Below, in pieces: positions 43,007 through 51,390 of a stretch of 64,000 bases of DNA. The stretch is taken from the NCBI GenBank assembly GCA_040004035.1, contig JAMPLN010000031.1, one strand, 5' to 3'. Both the position numbers and the translations under genes were made by a program. Position 1 is the stretch's first letter. Each line of letters starts with the position of its first letter. The notes under the pieces were generated by a model. It searched no databases, was not told where the DNA came from, and saw only the letters and a program-made list of their open reading frames with translations. Origin of the DNA: Microcoleus vaginatus_C (GTDB taxonomy: Bacteria; Cyanobacteriota; Cyanobacteriia; Cyanobacteriales; Microcoleaceae).

Positions 43007-44182
43007 ATGCAGTCAGGAGTATTTTTTGCTTCCGTTTTTTCGACATTAAAAAAACGCTACTTTTGGATTTCGCTGTTGTTTTGGCTGGCAATGGTAGCCC
43101 CAGCACAGGCCGCGCTGATCTTGCGAGTGGCGGTACAAGACGGGGCAAGTCAGGTAAAAGTCGGCAGTTCTACTAAGGCTGCAATCCGCGACGGTAGCGG
43201 GCGCAATTTGGGCGAACTGCCGGCAAACAGTTCTCAGTCAGCTCAATTTCGATCGGGAACAGTGGCAATTGGTCGCTGGGCAGCCAACCAAGTTTGGATC
43301 GAGCCGACGGGGAACGGTTATGTTTGGATTGGCGATCGCTGGTATCGGGGACGCACGCTTCTAGTTCCCCAAAAAGGAGGCTTGACTGCAATCAACTACG
43401 TCAATATCGAACAATATCTCTACAGCGTTCTCGGCGCCGAGATGAGTGGCAATTGGCCTCAAGAGGCTTTGAAAGCCCAAGCAGTCGCCGCCCGTTCCTA
43501 CGCTATCCACCAGCGCATGAAAAGCGAAACCGACCTTTACGACGTGGACAGCACTCAGTATTCGCAGGTTTACAAAGGACTGCAAACAGAATCTTCTGGC
43601 ACTTATTCCGCAGTCGATGCAACCGCTGGTCAAGTTCTGGCTTACAACGGTCAAATTATTTTAGCCGCTTTCCACTCTGCGTCTGGGGGACATACTGAAA
43701 ATGTCGAGGATGTTTGGACGGAACCCTTGCCTTACCTGCGTGCTGTTCCTGACTTCGACCAAGGGGCGCCGGTTTACCAATGGAAAGAAAATTTTTCTAG
43801 GGCTCAAATCAGCAGTAAGATTTCTGGCGTGGGCAATGTGATCTCAATGAAGCCAGAACGCACTACCGCTCACGGCAGCGTTTTGAGGATGAAAGTAGTT
43901 GGAGATGGCGGTTCTAGGGTCATGACGGGCGCAGATTTACGCCGGGTTTTAAATTTGAGGAGTACGCGGTTTACCGTGATTCCTCAGTATGGAGGCGGTG
44001 GGAACTCAAGGAACAGTGGCCAAGCTCCTATCGGTTTTCAAGTTGCGGGCAAAGGTTTCGGTCACGCTGTAGGAATGAGTCAGTGGGGGGCCTACAATTT
44101 GGCCAGACAAGGATACGGCTACCAGCAGATTTTGTTGCACTATTACCGAGGTGCTACTTTGGCTAGAATTGCAGTCCAGTAA
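43007..44182 (+). CDS. SpoIID/LytB-domain exported protein
   Basis: A 391-residue protein with a signal peptide (WISLLFWLAMVAPAQA) and a SpoIID domain. Family marks are EQYLYSVLGAEMSGNWPQEALKAQAVAARSYA (read in parts: VLGAEM, WPQEALKAQA, AARSYA), YSQVYKG, AFHSASGGHTENVEDVW and the C-terminal GKGFGHAVGMSQWGAYNLA. SpoIID proteins are lytic transglycosylases acting on peptidoglycan stripped of stem peptides; in cyanobacteria the role in cell-wall remodelling is inferred. Two consecutive repeat tracts follow its stop. Confidence 0.88.
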   Translation: MQSGVFFASVFSTLKKRYFWISLLFWLAMVAPAQAALILRVAVQDGASQVKVGSSTKAAIRDGSGRNLGELPANSSQSAQFRSGTVAIGRWAANQVWIEPTGNGYVWIGDRWYRGRTLLVPQKGGLTAINYVNIEQYLYSVLGAEMSGNWPQEALKAQAVAARSYAIHQRMKSETDLYDVDSTQYSQVYKGLQTESSGTYSAVDATAGQVLAYNGQIILAAFHSASGGHTENVEDVWTEPLPYLRAVPDFDQGAPVYQWKENFSRAQISSKISGVGNVISMKPERTTAHGSVLRMKVVGDGGSRVMTGADLRRVLNLRSTRFTVIPQYGGGGNSRNSGQAPIGFQVAGKGFGHAVGMSQWGAYNLARQGYGYQQILLHYYRGATLARIAVQ

Positions 44183-44523
44183 CTGCTGGCAATGGGCAAG
44201 GAAGTTCGGCAACGGATTCGCTCGACGGATGTAACGGATGTAACGGATGTCAAGGGGAAGGAAGAAGGAAGAAGGAAGAAGGAAGGAGGAAGAAGGAAGA
44301 AGGGAAAAACAGCTATTCCTGTATCCGTGACTTCCGTGTCTTGAATACAGGGAATTGGGAATTGGGAACTTGTACGGCCCTTCGACTACGCTCAGGAACC
44401 GCGTAGTAGAACGGCAGGAACGGGGTAGCCGAAGTATTGGAAATTGGGAATTGCGAATGATTAATGATTAATGACTAATGACTAATGACTAATGACTGAT
44501 CATTAACTACATTAAGGATTGCT
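44183..44523. other. Repeat-rich spacer with GGAAGAA and TAATGAC heptamers
   Basis: The segment at 44199-44270 repeats the one at 9147-9220 (GAAGTTCGGCAACGGATTCG and GGATGTAACGGATGTAACGG). It is followed by GGAAGAA units to about 44310, an ATTGGGA pair, and TAATGAC units at about 44460-44498. AGGA lies just upstream of the next ATG. No gene is visible. Confidence 0.7.
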
Positions 44524-44748
44524 ATGCAAAAGTGGGAGTATTTATTTGTGGATGCGAATATGTATCCTTTTGGAAACAAGCTGATTAGTTTATATGTAAA
44601 CGGTGAAGAACAGCGAGATTGGAAACAAGGCTCGCTGCATCTATTTGTTAATCATTTGGGCGACGAGGGATGGGAACTTGTGGCTCTGGATCACGACTCG
44701 AAGTATGACCAAAATTGTTTGATTTTTAAACGACCTAAGCTTATTTAA
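44524..44748 (+). CDS. Small DUF4177-like protein
   Basis: A 74-residue protein: MQKWEYLFVDA at the start and HLGDEGWELVALD in the middle resemble DUF4177 proteins (WEY..., LG.EGWELV). Function unknown. AGGATTGCT before the ATG gives an acceptable ribosome site. It stands alone between repeat tracts. Confidence 0.6.
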   Translation: MQKWEYLFVDANMYPFGNKLISLYVNGEEQRDWKQGSLHLFVNHLGDEGWELVALDHDSKYDQNCLIFKRPKLI

Positions 44749-44810
44749 TAAAACTCGGATTAGAAAAACTTCTGACATCCATAAAGATTGATATTTTTCA
44801 CAATTCTTAG

Positions 44811-44874
44811 CAACGAACTCAAAGCCTGTTCCCCAACAAAAATATTTTATTGTAGAACAGGCATACTGCCTATT
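44811..44874. repeat. Degenerate palindromic repeat (AACAGGC family)
   Basis: AAAGCCTGTTCCCC and GAACAGGCATACTGCCTATT are related to the palindromes at 10516, 33596 and 41691 but imperfect. Confidence 0.5.
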
Positions 44875-44941
44875 ATTGAAAAGGGTGCAAGATTTTAGTG
44901 CAACCTAACTTAACAACAAAGAACTGTTTTTTTAATTATTA

Positions 44942-46258
44942 TTACAAGTTGTCCGAGCGATCGATCCTGCGCTGCCATTCGGCATCTATTTTGGCTGACT
45001 GTTCTAGTTCTTGTTGGGTTAATTCTGTTTCTGTGGTATAAGCTAAGTCTTCTCCAGTCAGAACGTTTTCTGCTGCAAATTCCTGGGCGTAAGCCCGTTT
45101 TTTGAGTAAGTTGGCATCGGGTTCGTTTAATAACATTGCTCGCTGCTGACGCTCTTGATTGCGGGATTCTATCCGGCTATTTTTCCACTGAATCCAGAAG
45201 TAGCGAATTAAAGGAATTGCGAGAAATCCGACGCCGTAAATTAGGATCATGGGATAAATAGCGCTGACCAAACCGATAAATCCACCTGCGATCAAATTAT
45301 TAGTTAATAGATTCCCTAAAACTAGCGCACCGACCAGATTGACGGCTCCTAAACCTGCTGCGAGCATGATTTGTCCTGAACTGGCGTTGCTGAAACGCCA
45401 CAGCATTTCTCGCAAATAAGCTGCTACTGGTTCAGAATTTCTCTCGGTGGCTGTGGTTTGCAATTGCGGAAAATGGTAGATTATTTGCCCTTCGGGACTG
45501 ACTTCGGGGCGGCCGTCAAAACGGGCGAGAGTCGGTAGCATATATTGTTCGTATTCTCGGGCGTATCCCTGTCCGAGATTTTCGAGATACGGGGCAATTT
45601 GTTCGGCGGCGACTGCGCCTCGGTTGTTGCGAATTGCAGTGGCAATATTGCTCCACTTGCGCTCTTCTAGATTGTTATTGGGATTGCCGTCTCCAAATAG
45701 AAAGGAGAAAACTGCTTCCAGAAAACTCATCTGGGGTTTTTGGCCAGTTAAGCGCGATCGCTGCTGGTAGTAAGGTTGGTCATGGTTCCAGTAAAATATC
45801 CAGATTAAGTCGTTCCAGAAGTAGGGAAAAAACAAAAAGCCGCCGCCTCTGCCGCCCCCGCCACCACCGTCTCCTCCTCCGCCGCCGCTGTTATTGCTAT
45901 CGCCGCTGGAGAGTAAAACCGTGATAGCAACAAAAATTAAGAGGATAGAAGCTACCAGCACTATGCCGAAAGATATCCGAATCAGATAAAATAAAATGCG
46001 CCAGATTTTTTGCCACCATTCCTGCAACTGCAAGCGCAAGAATTTGTTTCGCAAAATATCTCGAAAGTTCTTGGGAAATAGGTAGGCAATGTCGCCGGAT
46101 TCTGCTACTTGCAGGTTGCCACCTGCTTCGGAGGCGAGGGTTAACAGTTCTCGCTGGGCAAAATTGACATCTAATCCAGCTTTTGCCGCCACGTCTCCAA
46201 CCGTAACGCGGTAGCCAAGTTGTTCGACGGCTTGCATAATGGTGGGATTCGGAGCCAT
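44942..46258 (-). CDS. Conserved cyanobacterial membrane protein with glycine-rich linker
   Basis: A 438-residue protein of unknown function. Residues 1-70 look like a winged-helix (MQAVEQLGYRVTVGDVAAKAG, then FPKNFRDIL). Then comes a membrane helix (LIRISFGIVLVASILLIFVA), a Gly-rich stretch (SGGGGGDGGGGGGRGGG), an aromatic-rich FFPYFWNDLIWIFYW segment, a cytosolic-looking middle part and two or three further helices (about 300-365). The combination suggests a membrane-anchored regulator or scaffold. The gene is monocistronic. Confidence 0.65.
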   Translation of the reverse strand: MAPNPTIMQAVEQLGYRVTVGDVAAKAGLDVNFAQRELLTLASEAGGNLQVAESGDIAYLFPKNFRDILRNKFLRLQLQEWWQKIWRILFYLIRISFGIVLVASILLIFVAITVLLSSGDSNNSGGGGGDGGGGGGRGGGFLFFPYFWNDLIWIFYWNHDQPYYQQRSRLTGQKPQMSFLEAVFSFLFGDGNPNNNLEERKWSNIATAIRNNRGAVAAEQIAPYLENLGQGYAREYEQYMLPTLARFDGRPEVSPEGQIIYHFPQLQTTATERNSEPVAAYLREMLWRFSNASSGQIMLAAGLGAVNLVGALVLGNLLTNNLIAGGFIGLVSAIYPMILIYGVGFLAIPLIRYFWIQWKNSRIESRNQERQQRAMLLNEPDANLLKKRAYAQEFAAENVLTGEDLAYTTETELTQQELEQSAKIDAEWQRRIDRSDNL

Positions 46259-46867
46259 AGGTTTCTCTCTGTGAAAATTACCCGGTTATTTTTATTATAT
46301 ATTGCGGGAATTCGAGCTGGTTTTGGCGATCGCGTTTCTGATTTATTTTGAGGCTGCCCTTGACTTTGGGGCAAAATATTGCTAGTGTTTTGCCGAATAA
46401 CTTTTAAGTATGGGCTGAACTCGGATAACTTAATAAAACTTTGTGATTGAATTTCTCCTCGGCAGGCTATTTGCTTGTTTGCTCTGAGGGTCAACGAGGG
46501 GGGATTATGGGTACAGTTAGTAAGGTACGGTGTGCGATCGCCCGTTGGCGGAGCCATCGAAGAGAATCGCCCCTGCACCCTACTGCAAAAATTTTCCTTT
46601 CTGCGCGGATTTTTGTAAGTTTTGTGTAGAGTGCGAGAGAGAGGTTAAAGAAATCTGGTTTTTTTGCAAGTCTTGCAAGACTTATATAAAATAGATAGAG
46701 CTTGCGCGGGTGTTAAACCCAAGGGCGTGTTTTAGGGTTCGCACTTGCGATCGACTAGACTTTTTAGCGCCCTCAACACAACTGCCAACTAAAACAGTGG
46801 CGCAATTATTAATAGGAAAACTTTACAGGCTAATTTTTCTGATTAGCCACTAACCAAAGAATCGCAT
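46259..46867. other. 600-bp divergent intergenic region upstream of ycf3
   Basis: No gene is visible. It holds a repeat piece near 46521 (TACGGTGTGCGATCGCCC ... CCCTGCACCCTA), the palindrome at 46668-46683 and an AT-rich leader. Promoters for the divergent membrane-protein gene and ycf3 should lie here. Confidence 0.5.
46668..46683. promoter_or_regulatory. Perfect 16-bp palindrome upstream of ycf3
   Basis: AAGTCTTGCAAGACTT is perfectly self-complementary without a loop, as expected for a dimeric repressor site, and is followed by TATAAAAT, a good -10-like sequence. It lies 185 bases before the ycf3 start. No factor can be named. Confidence 0.35.
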
Positions 46868-47389
46868 ATGCCCAGAAGTCAACGCAACGATAACTTTATT
46901 GACAAAAGTTTCACGGTAATGGCTGATATCATCCTAAAGGTTATGCCCGCCAAAAAGCAGGCGAAGGAAGCTTTTGCTTATTACCGGGATGGTATGTCAG
47001 CTCAAGCAGATGGCGAATATGCTGAAGCGCTGGAAAATTATCATGAAGCGCTGAAGCTGGAGGAAGATCCTTACGATCGCAGTTATGTCTTGTACAATAT
47101 GGGGCTGATCCATACTAGCAACGGCGAACACGATAAAGGTTTGGAATATTACAGCCAAGCCTTGGATCTCAATCCGAGAATGCCACAAGCGCTGAATAAT
47201 ATTGCTGTGATTTATCACTATAAAGGGGAAAAAGAAAAGGAAGCTGGAAATCTTGAAGCGGCGGAAGGGCTGTTTGATAAAGCTGCCGATTATTGGAAGG
47301 AGGCTATTCGCTTGGCCCCCAACAATTACATTGAGGTGCAAAATTGGCTGAAGACGACGGGTAGATCGCAAATTGATGTGTATTTTTAA
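46868..47389 (+). CDS. ycf3: Photosystem I assembly protein Ycf3
   Basis: A 173-residue TPR protein that assists assembly of PSI at the thylakoid membrane. The N-terminal SQRNDNFIDKSFTVMADIIL is diagnostic. It is followed by three TPRs (AFAYYRDGMSAQADGEYAEAL, YVLYNMGLIHTSNGEHDKGL, QALNNIAVIYHYKG) and the GRSQIDVYF-type end. The length and order match plastid and cyanobacterial Ycf3. Confidence 0.96.
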   Translation: MPRSQRNDNFIDKSFTVMADIILKVMPAKKQAKEAFAYYRDGMSAQADGEYAEALENYHEALKLEEDPYDRSYVLYNMGLIHTSNGEHDKGLEYYSQALDLNPRMPQALNNIAVIYHYKGEKEKEAGNLEAAEGLFDKAADYWKEAIRLAPNNYIEVQNWLKTTGRSQIDVYF

Positions 47390-47534
47390 CCTCAGTTGTT
47401 AGCTACAAGCAGCCTGATTGGGTAAACAGAAAGTTGTGGGTTTTAAGTGTTGAGTGGTGAATTGAAAACTCTTTCACTTAAAACTTACAAATCACCAGTC
47501 AAAACTACTCACTAATTCCCAATTACAGATTTTT

Positions 47535-47816
47535 ATGATTGACAGAGAAGAAGTTCGCAAAGTAGCGAATTTAGCGAGATTGGAATTAACGCCGGAAGAA
47601 GAAGAGCAGTTTACTGGTCAACTTAACGGTATTTTGGATTATTTCGAGCAGTTGAGTGAACTAGATACGAGTAAGGTGCAGCCGACAACGCGGGCGATCG
47701 ATGTTAGTAATGTAATGCGATCGGACGATTTGCAACCTTTTGCTAAGGGAGAAATTATTTTGGAGGGAGCTCCCGATCGCGATGGGGAGTTTTTTAAAGT
47801 GCCTAAGATTATGTAG
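47535..47816 (+). CDS. gatC: Asp/Glu-tRNA amidotransferase subunit C
   Basis: A 93-residue small subunit of GatCAB, which converts Glu-tRNA(Gln) (and Asp-tRNA(Asn)) to the amide form. Seen are VRKVANLARLELTPEEEEQF, LNGILDYFEQLSELDT, VMRSDDLQPF and the FFKVPKIM C-terminus. An ATTCCCA heptamer remnant precedes the start. Confidence 0.93.
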   Translation: MIDREEVRKVANLARLELTPEEEEQFTGQLNGILDYFEQLSELDTSKVQPTTRAIDVSNVMRSDDLQPFAKGEIILEGAPDRDGEFFKVPKIM

Positions 47817-48024
47817 GGTTTCCGCTGCGTACCTAACTGAGGCAAATATCTTGAGGGGCTGGCTCCCATGCCAACCCCACAAGCAGATTAAATTAACTGT
47901 CGAACAGGTAATAAGTAAGCCCGGTAAAAGCCACCCCACAAGCAGATTAAACTGATAGAAACCAAAAACAATCTCACTCATAGGGATAAATCTGTAAAGT
48001 TCATTCTTGGGGTGACAAATAGTC

Positions 48025-48741
48025 ATGTACGTATTAATTGGTGGAGCAGGAATGATGGGGCTGGGTTTAGCCCAGCAGCTATTAACACTCGGTCATACGG
48101 TTGCAATCCTCGATGCCGACCCGCTTGCGTGTCGCTTTGCTCGTGAAAAAATCGGAGTGATGGCATTTGAAGGCAGTGCGGTGAGCACAACTGTTCTTCT
48201 GGAAGCGGGAATTAAACAAGCAAACGCAGTCGTTGCAGCACTCAGGGATGATGCACTGAATTTAGCGCTGATCACCCTATCCAGGAGCTATGGCATTTCC
48301 CATATTGTGGTGCGAATGCGCGATCGCGAATTCCTGGAAGCCTATCGACTTGCCGGAGCCAGTCACATCATCAGCACTATTGATTTGGCAGTTGCATCAA
48401 TGGCGAATGCGATTGAATATCCCCAAATCGAGTCGATGATGCACTTTGAACACGGGCAAGTCGAGGTACTAAAGCTGCCAGTTCCAGGCGATTGCAAGGT
48501 GGCAGGTCACACCGTTGCTCAAATTGCTCAAGACGCTCGTTTTCCAAAAGGTTCGCTGATTATTGGTTATCAATGCCATGCCTGCGCCAATCTGGAGATT
48601 CCGAACGGCAATACTGTTCTTGAAGCAGGATCTACGATCTTGGTCGTCACCCGTCCAGAGCTAGTTCACCAGATGATTGATTACCTCGGCATTCGCGCTA
48701 GTCATCTGCCAACGTTAGAAGTTTCTCATCCAAATCTTTGA
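48025..48741 (+). CDS. TrkA-type NAD-binding regulator (RCK) protein
   Basis: A 238-residue cytoplasmic protein with an RCK-N Rossmann domain (IGGAGMMGLGLAQQLLTLGH, then ILDAD and FEGSAVSTTVLLEAG) and an RCK-C domain from about residue 145. Such proteins gate K+ transporters or cation/proton antiporters in response to nucleotides. No TrkH/KtrB is present, but the convergent gene is a CPA1 antiporter whose 3' end overlaps this one by 44 bases, so the antiporter is the likely partner (inference). A decayed copy of this gene's 5' part lies at 57551-57701. Confidence 0.85.
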   Translation: MYVLIGGAGMMGLGLAQQLLTLGHTVAILDADPLACRFAREKIGVMAFEGSAVSTTVLLEAGIKQANAVVAALRDDALNLALITLSRSYGISHIVVRMRDREFLEAYRLAGASHIISTIDLAVASMANAIEYPQIESMMHFEHGQVEVLKLPVPGDCKVAGHTVAQIAQDARFPKGSLIIGYQCHACANLEIPNGNTVLEAGSTILVVTRPELVHQMIDYLGIRASHLPTLEVSHPNL

Positions 48742-50329
48742 TGTAAGGATGAACCAGATCCTCTGGGACAATTCGCTTGCGGAGGGCATCGCTAACTGCT
48801 CCTTTTTCTGCTAGAAGCAATCGCCGTCGAATCGTATCTAGGCCACTGCGATCGCCCTGTACTTGCCCTGCCCGATGTTTATTGTAGAGATCGCGCAGCA
48901 CTCGCTCCGAGTGTGCTACTCGTGCTTGATACGATGCCCATAACTCCTCGTAAACTGCCTTCGGCAACACGCCTGCTTTCAGCAAACTATCTAGCTCATC
49001 TTGAGCCGCTTTGGAAGCAATCAACTGAATCTGTAACTGCCCAGCTTCCTGCATTACATCAGAAACACGGCTGATTTGTAACCGTTTTACCAGCCAGGGT
49101 AAACTTAATCCCTGTCCGACCAGAGAGAATAAAACTGCACCGAAAACCAGGGCAATGATGTTATCTCGTCCTGTCAATCCCAGAGGTATACTAAGGGCCA
49201 GTGCCATCGACAGTGAGCCTTTGATGTTTCCCAGAAACAGAACGTGCTGCCAGCGCAGGGGAATCGGACGATCGAACCACCGCACCCCCGCTAACAACAG
49301 ATAGACTGAGAGAATCCGTCCCAGTTGATACGCCAAAATGACGAACAGGATGGATGGCAAAATTCTCCACAGCGTCAGCGGGTTAATCTCAATGCCGATC
49401 AGCAGAAAAATAAATGTATTGACCCCAAAACCCGCGTACTCCCAGAAGCTGAGTAGCGTAATTCGATCCGAGGCGGACGTACTGCGAGAAAGCCCCAGAT
49501 TGCCAAAAATGAGTCCGGCGATCACCACAGCCACCGCACCGGATACCCCAAAAAATTGCCCGATTTGGAATGTTCCTAACGCCAGCGCAACGGTCAGCAA
49601 GAGACTACTCAACGGGTCATTTAATCGAACAAATATCGGCAGACTCAAGTAACCTAAGATGACACCCACGAGTCCCCCGCCCAAGGCAACCACGAGCAGT
49701 TCTTTAAGTCCTCCCACGACGGTAAGAGAACCTGTAGCATAAACCACTAGAATCAAATTGAATGAAACCAGGGCAGCCGCATCATTGAACAGGGTTTCTC
49801 CTTCCACGATGGTGGATAGCCGGGAAGGCACACGAATCTCTTTAAAAACCGCGATCATCGAGACGGTATCCGTATTTGCCAGAATGACTCCGATCAGCAA
49901 CGCCGGAATCCAGTCTAGTCCTAGCCCAAATTTAACCAGAATAGCGATAATTGCTGAGGATAAGATCGAGCCTGGACCAGCCAGCAGGGCGATCGGCTTA
50001 AAGGTGCTGCGGAGACGGCTGATATCAGTATTGATAGCTGCTTCAAAAATCAGAATTGGTAGGAAAAGATTTAATACTAAAGAGGGATCTAAACCAATTC
50101 GACGCGACAAGACCTCCGTAATGGGCAAGCCTGCTAACACTAAGCCCGTCACATAGGGAATTCGCAACCGTTGGGTTACGAGTGCCACAACAGTTGCAAT
50201 CAGCAGCAGAATTATCAAGATAATGACCAATTCAGAAATAACTCCTGCAGTTTGGCTATTTGTAGCAGGATTGCTGTCCAACGGAGGTGGTTGCGCTACA
50301 ATCGACTCGATCAGCGATATTCCTGTCAT
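48698..50329 (-). CDS. NhaP-type Na+(K+)/H+ antiporter (CPA1)
   Basis: A 543-residue membrane protein with about 12-13 helices followed by a cytoplasmic helical tail of about 130 residues. CPA1 hallmarks are VILANTDTVSMIAVFKEI, EGETLFNDAAALVSFN (the ND ion-binding pair) and LLIGIEINPLTL. It exchanges Na+ or K+ for protons. Its upstream region and a 20-bp internal piece are repeated at 57706-57835, marking an old duplication of the block. Confidence 0.9.
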   Translation of the reverse strand: MTGISLIESIVAQPPPLDSNPATNSQTAGVISELVIILIILLLIATVVALVTQRLRIPYVTGLVLAGLPITEVLSRRIGLDPSLVLNLFLPILIFEAAINTDISRLRSTFKPIALLAGPGSILSSAIIAILVKFGLGLDWIPALLIGVILANTDTVSMIAVFKEIRVPSRLSTIVEGETLFNDAAALVSFNLILVVYATGSLTVVGGLKELLVVALGGGLVGVILGYLSLPIFVRLNDPLSSLLLTVALALGTFQIGQFFGVSGAVAVVIAGLIFGNLGLSRSTSASDRITLLSFWEYAGFGVNTFIFLLIGIEINPLTLWRILPSILFVILAYQLGRILSVYLLLAGVRWFDRPIPLRWQHVLFLGNIKGSLSMALALSIPLGLTGRDNIIALVFGAVLFSLVGQGLSLPWLVKRLQISRVSDVMQEAGQLQIQLIASKAAQDELDSLLKAGVLPKAVYEELWASYQARVAHSERVLRDLYNKHRAGQVQGDRSGLDTIRRRLLLAEKGAVSDALRKRIVPEDLVHPYIKDLDEKLLTLADD

Positions 50330-50781
50330 AAACTCGTTTTCCTCACAGAAATTGACAGATTAACTACGGTTTTAGTCTACAGTAAACCGTTCACTCTGTT
50401 GTACAATTAACTGCAATTTATGGGGTGTATTTGGATGAATGGCGATGAAGCTGAAACAGGATTTCTGGGTTTTTTGGGCGATCGAATCGTTTTTAGAGGG
50501 CAATTTTTTGGGTAAATCAGGAGGATTTATAAACCCTTAGAGGATGCTAATTCCTATTAATTGTGCGGGTCTTTAAGAATTTTTTAACTGTCTATTCTGA
50601 AGTGTTACCGACCCGATCGCTCTTGCCGCTAAGGCGGGTAATGGAAGTTGTCGATCCATATGTCAGGAGTCGGAGAGCGATCGCCCACAGTCATCGACCG
50701 TCCAATTTTTGAGTGGGTTTTGGACGTTCTGATTCGCGGGACTAAATTCCTCGAAGGTAATCGTCATTTCTTACCTTGAAT
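50330..50781. other. Spacer containing duplicated nhaP leader and DUF3124 5' fragment
   Basis: The first 160 bases align with 57726-57890 (shared runs such as GAAATTGACAGATTAACTAC and GGTTTTAGTCTACAG). Beyond 50490 the similarity stops, and no gene or clear repeat is visible up to the YflT-like gene. Confidence 0.7.
50445..50540 (+). pseudogene. 5' fragment of a DUF3124 gene
   Basis: The frame MKLKQDFWVFWAIES matches the start of the intact DUF3124 protein (MKLKQDFWVGWAIGA) and then diverges, stopping after 31 codons. The DNA upstream is also homologous. It is the truncated partner of the gene at 57836. Confidence 0.8.
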
Positions 50782-51309
50782 TTACGTAGCATCATAGACA
50801 CGCCAGGTCAGAATCTCCCAACGTTTAAGGATAGGTTCAGCAATCACGATCTCATTTTCTCTTGCCTCCATGACGATCAAATAATCTCCCTGGTTAAATC
50901 TGCCGTTGTAAATTCTTGCTTGTTCTTCTGGCACCAACCATCCTTGAAGTGCGCCATATAGACCGCCACCAGTTGCAGCAATCCCACTTCCAACGAAAGT
51001 TGCTAAAAGGCTTTCCACCGCTAATGCCTGACCAATACCGGGAATTAGCAGGCTGCTGAGTCCAACAATTAACGCTAGTGAACCTAGTCCTATGCTGCCT
51101 AAGATCGCGCCTACTTGTGCACCTGCTGCTCTTGTGATTAAAATTTGCTGCACTCCCAGAGAGTCCAGATCATCATTGTCAGAAGGTTTAGCAATCACTG
51201 AAATCTTGTGCATGGGGAAGCCCCTGCTTTTTAGCTCAACTAGCGCCTGCTCTGCGTTTTGATGATTAGTAAATAGGCCGCTAGCACGTTTGAGGTTTTG
51301 GTAATTCAT
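50782..51309 (-). CDS. YflT/general-stress-17M-like protein with glycine-zipper membrane region
   Basis: A 175-residue protein. The N-terminus (GLFTNHQNAEQALVELKSRGFPMHKISVIAK) resembles the YflT / general stress protein 17M domain. The middle part is Gly/Ala-rich and hydrophobic (GAQVGAILGSIGLGSLALIVG and GSGIAATGGGLYGALQGWL), typical of glycine-zipper membrane proteins. The C-terminus (GDYLIVMEARENE) resembles the final part of stress-protein permease-like families. Function unknown. It lies just downstream of the P-type ATPase gene on the same strand and may be its operon partner. Confidence 0.65.
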   Translation of the reverse strand: MNYQNLKRASGLFTNHQNAEQALVELKSRGFPMHKISVIAKPSDNDDLDSLGVQQILITRAAGAQVGAILGSIGLGSLALIVGLSSLLIPGIGQALAVESLLATFVGSGIAATGGGLYGALQGWLVPEEQARIYNGRFNQGDYLIVMEARENEIVIAEPILKRWEILTWRVYDAT

Positions 51310-51390
51310 GAGAAATATTCAATATTCAACGCTACAAAATTGGTAAATAGTGTGTAAAGCCGCTTTGAATGACCGCATCACAAAAACTAC

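Noticed and set aside
48025..50329. Horizontal transfer as the sole explanation for the trkA-nhaP block
   Set aside because: Base composition and HIP1 sites look similar to neighbours, and the relics at 57551-57835 point to local duplication instead.
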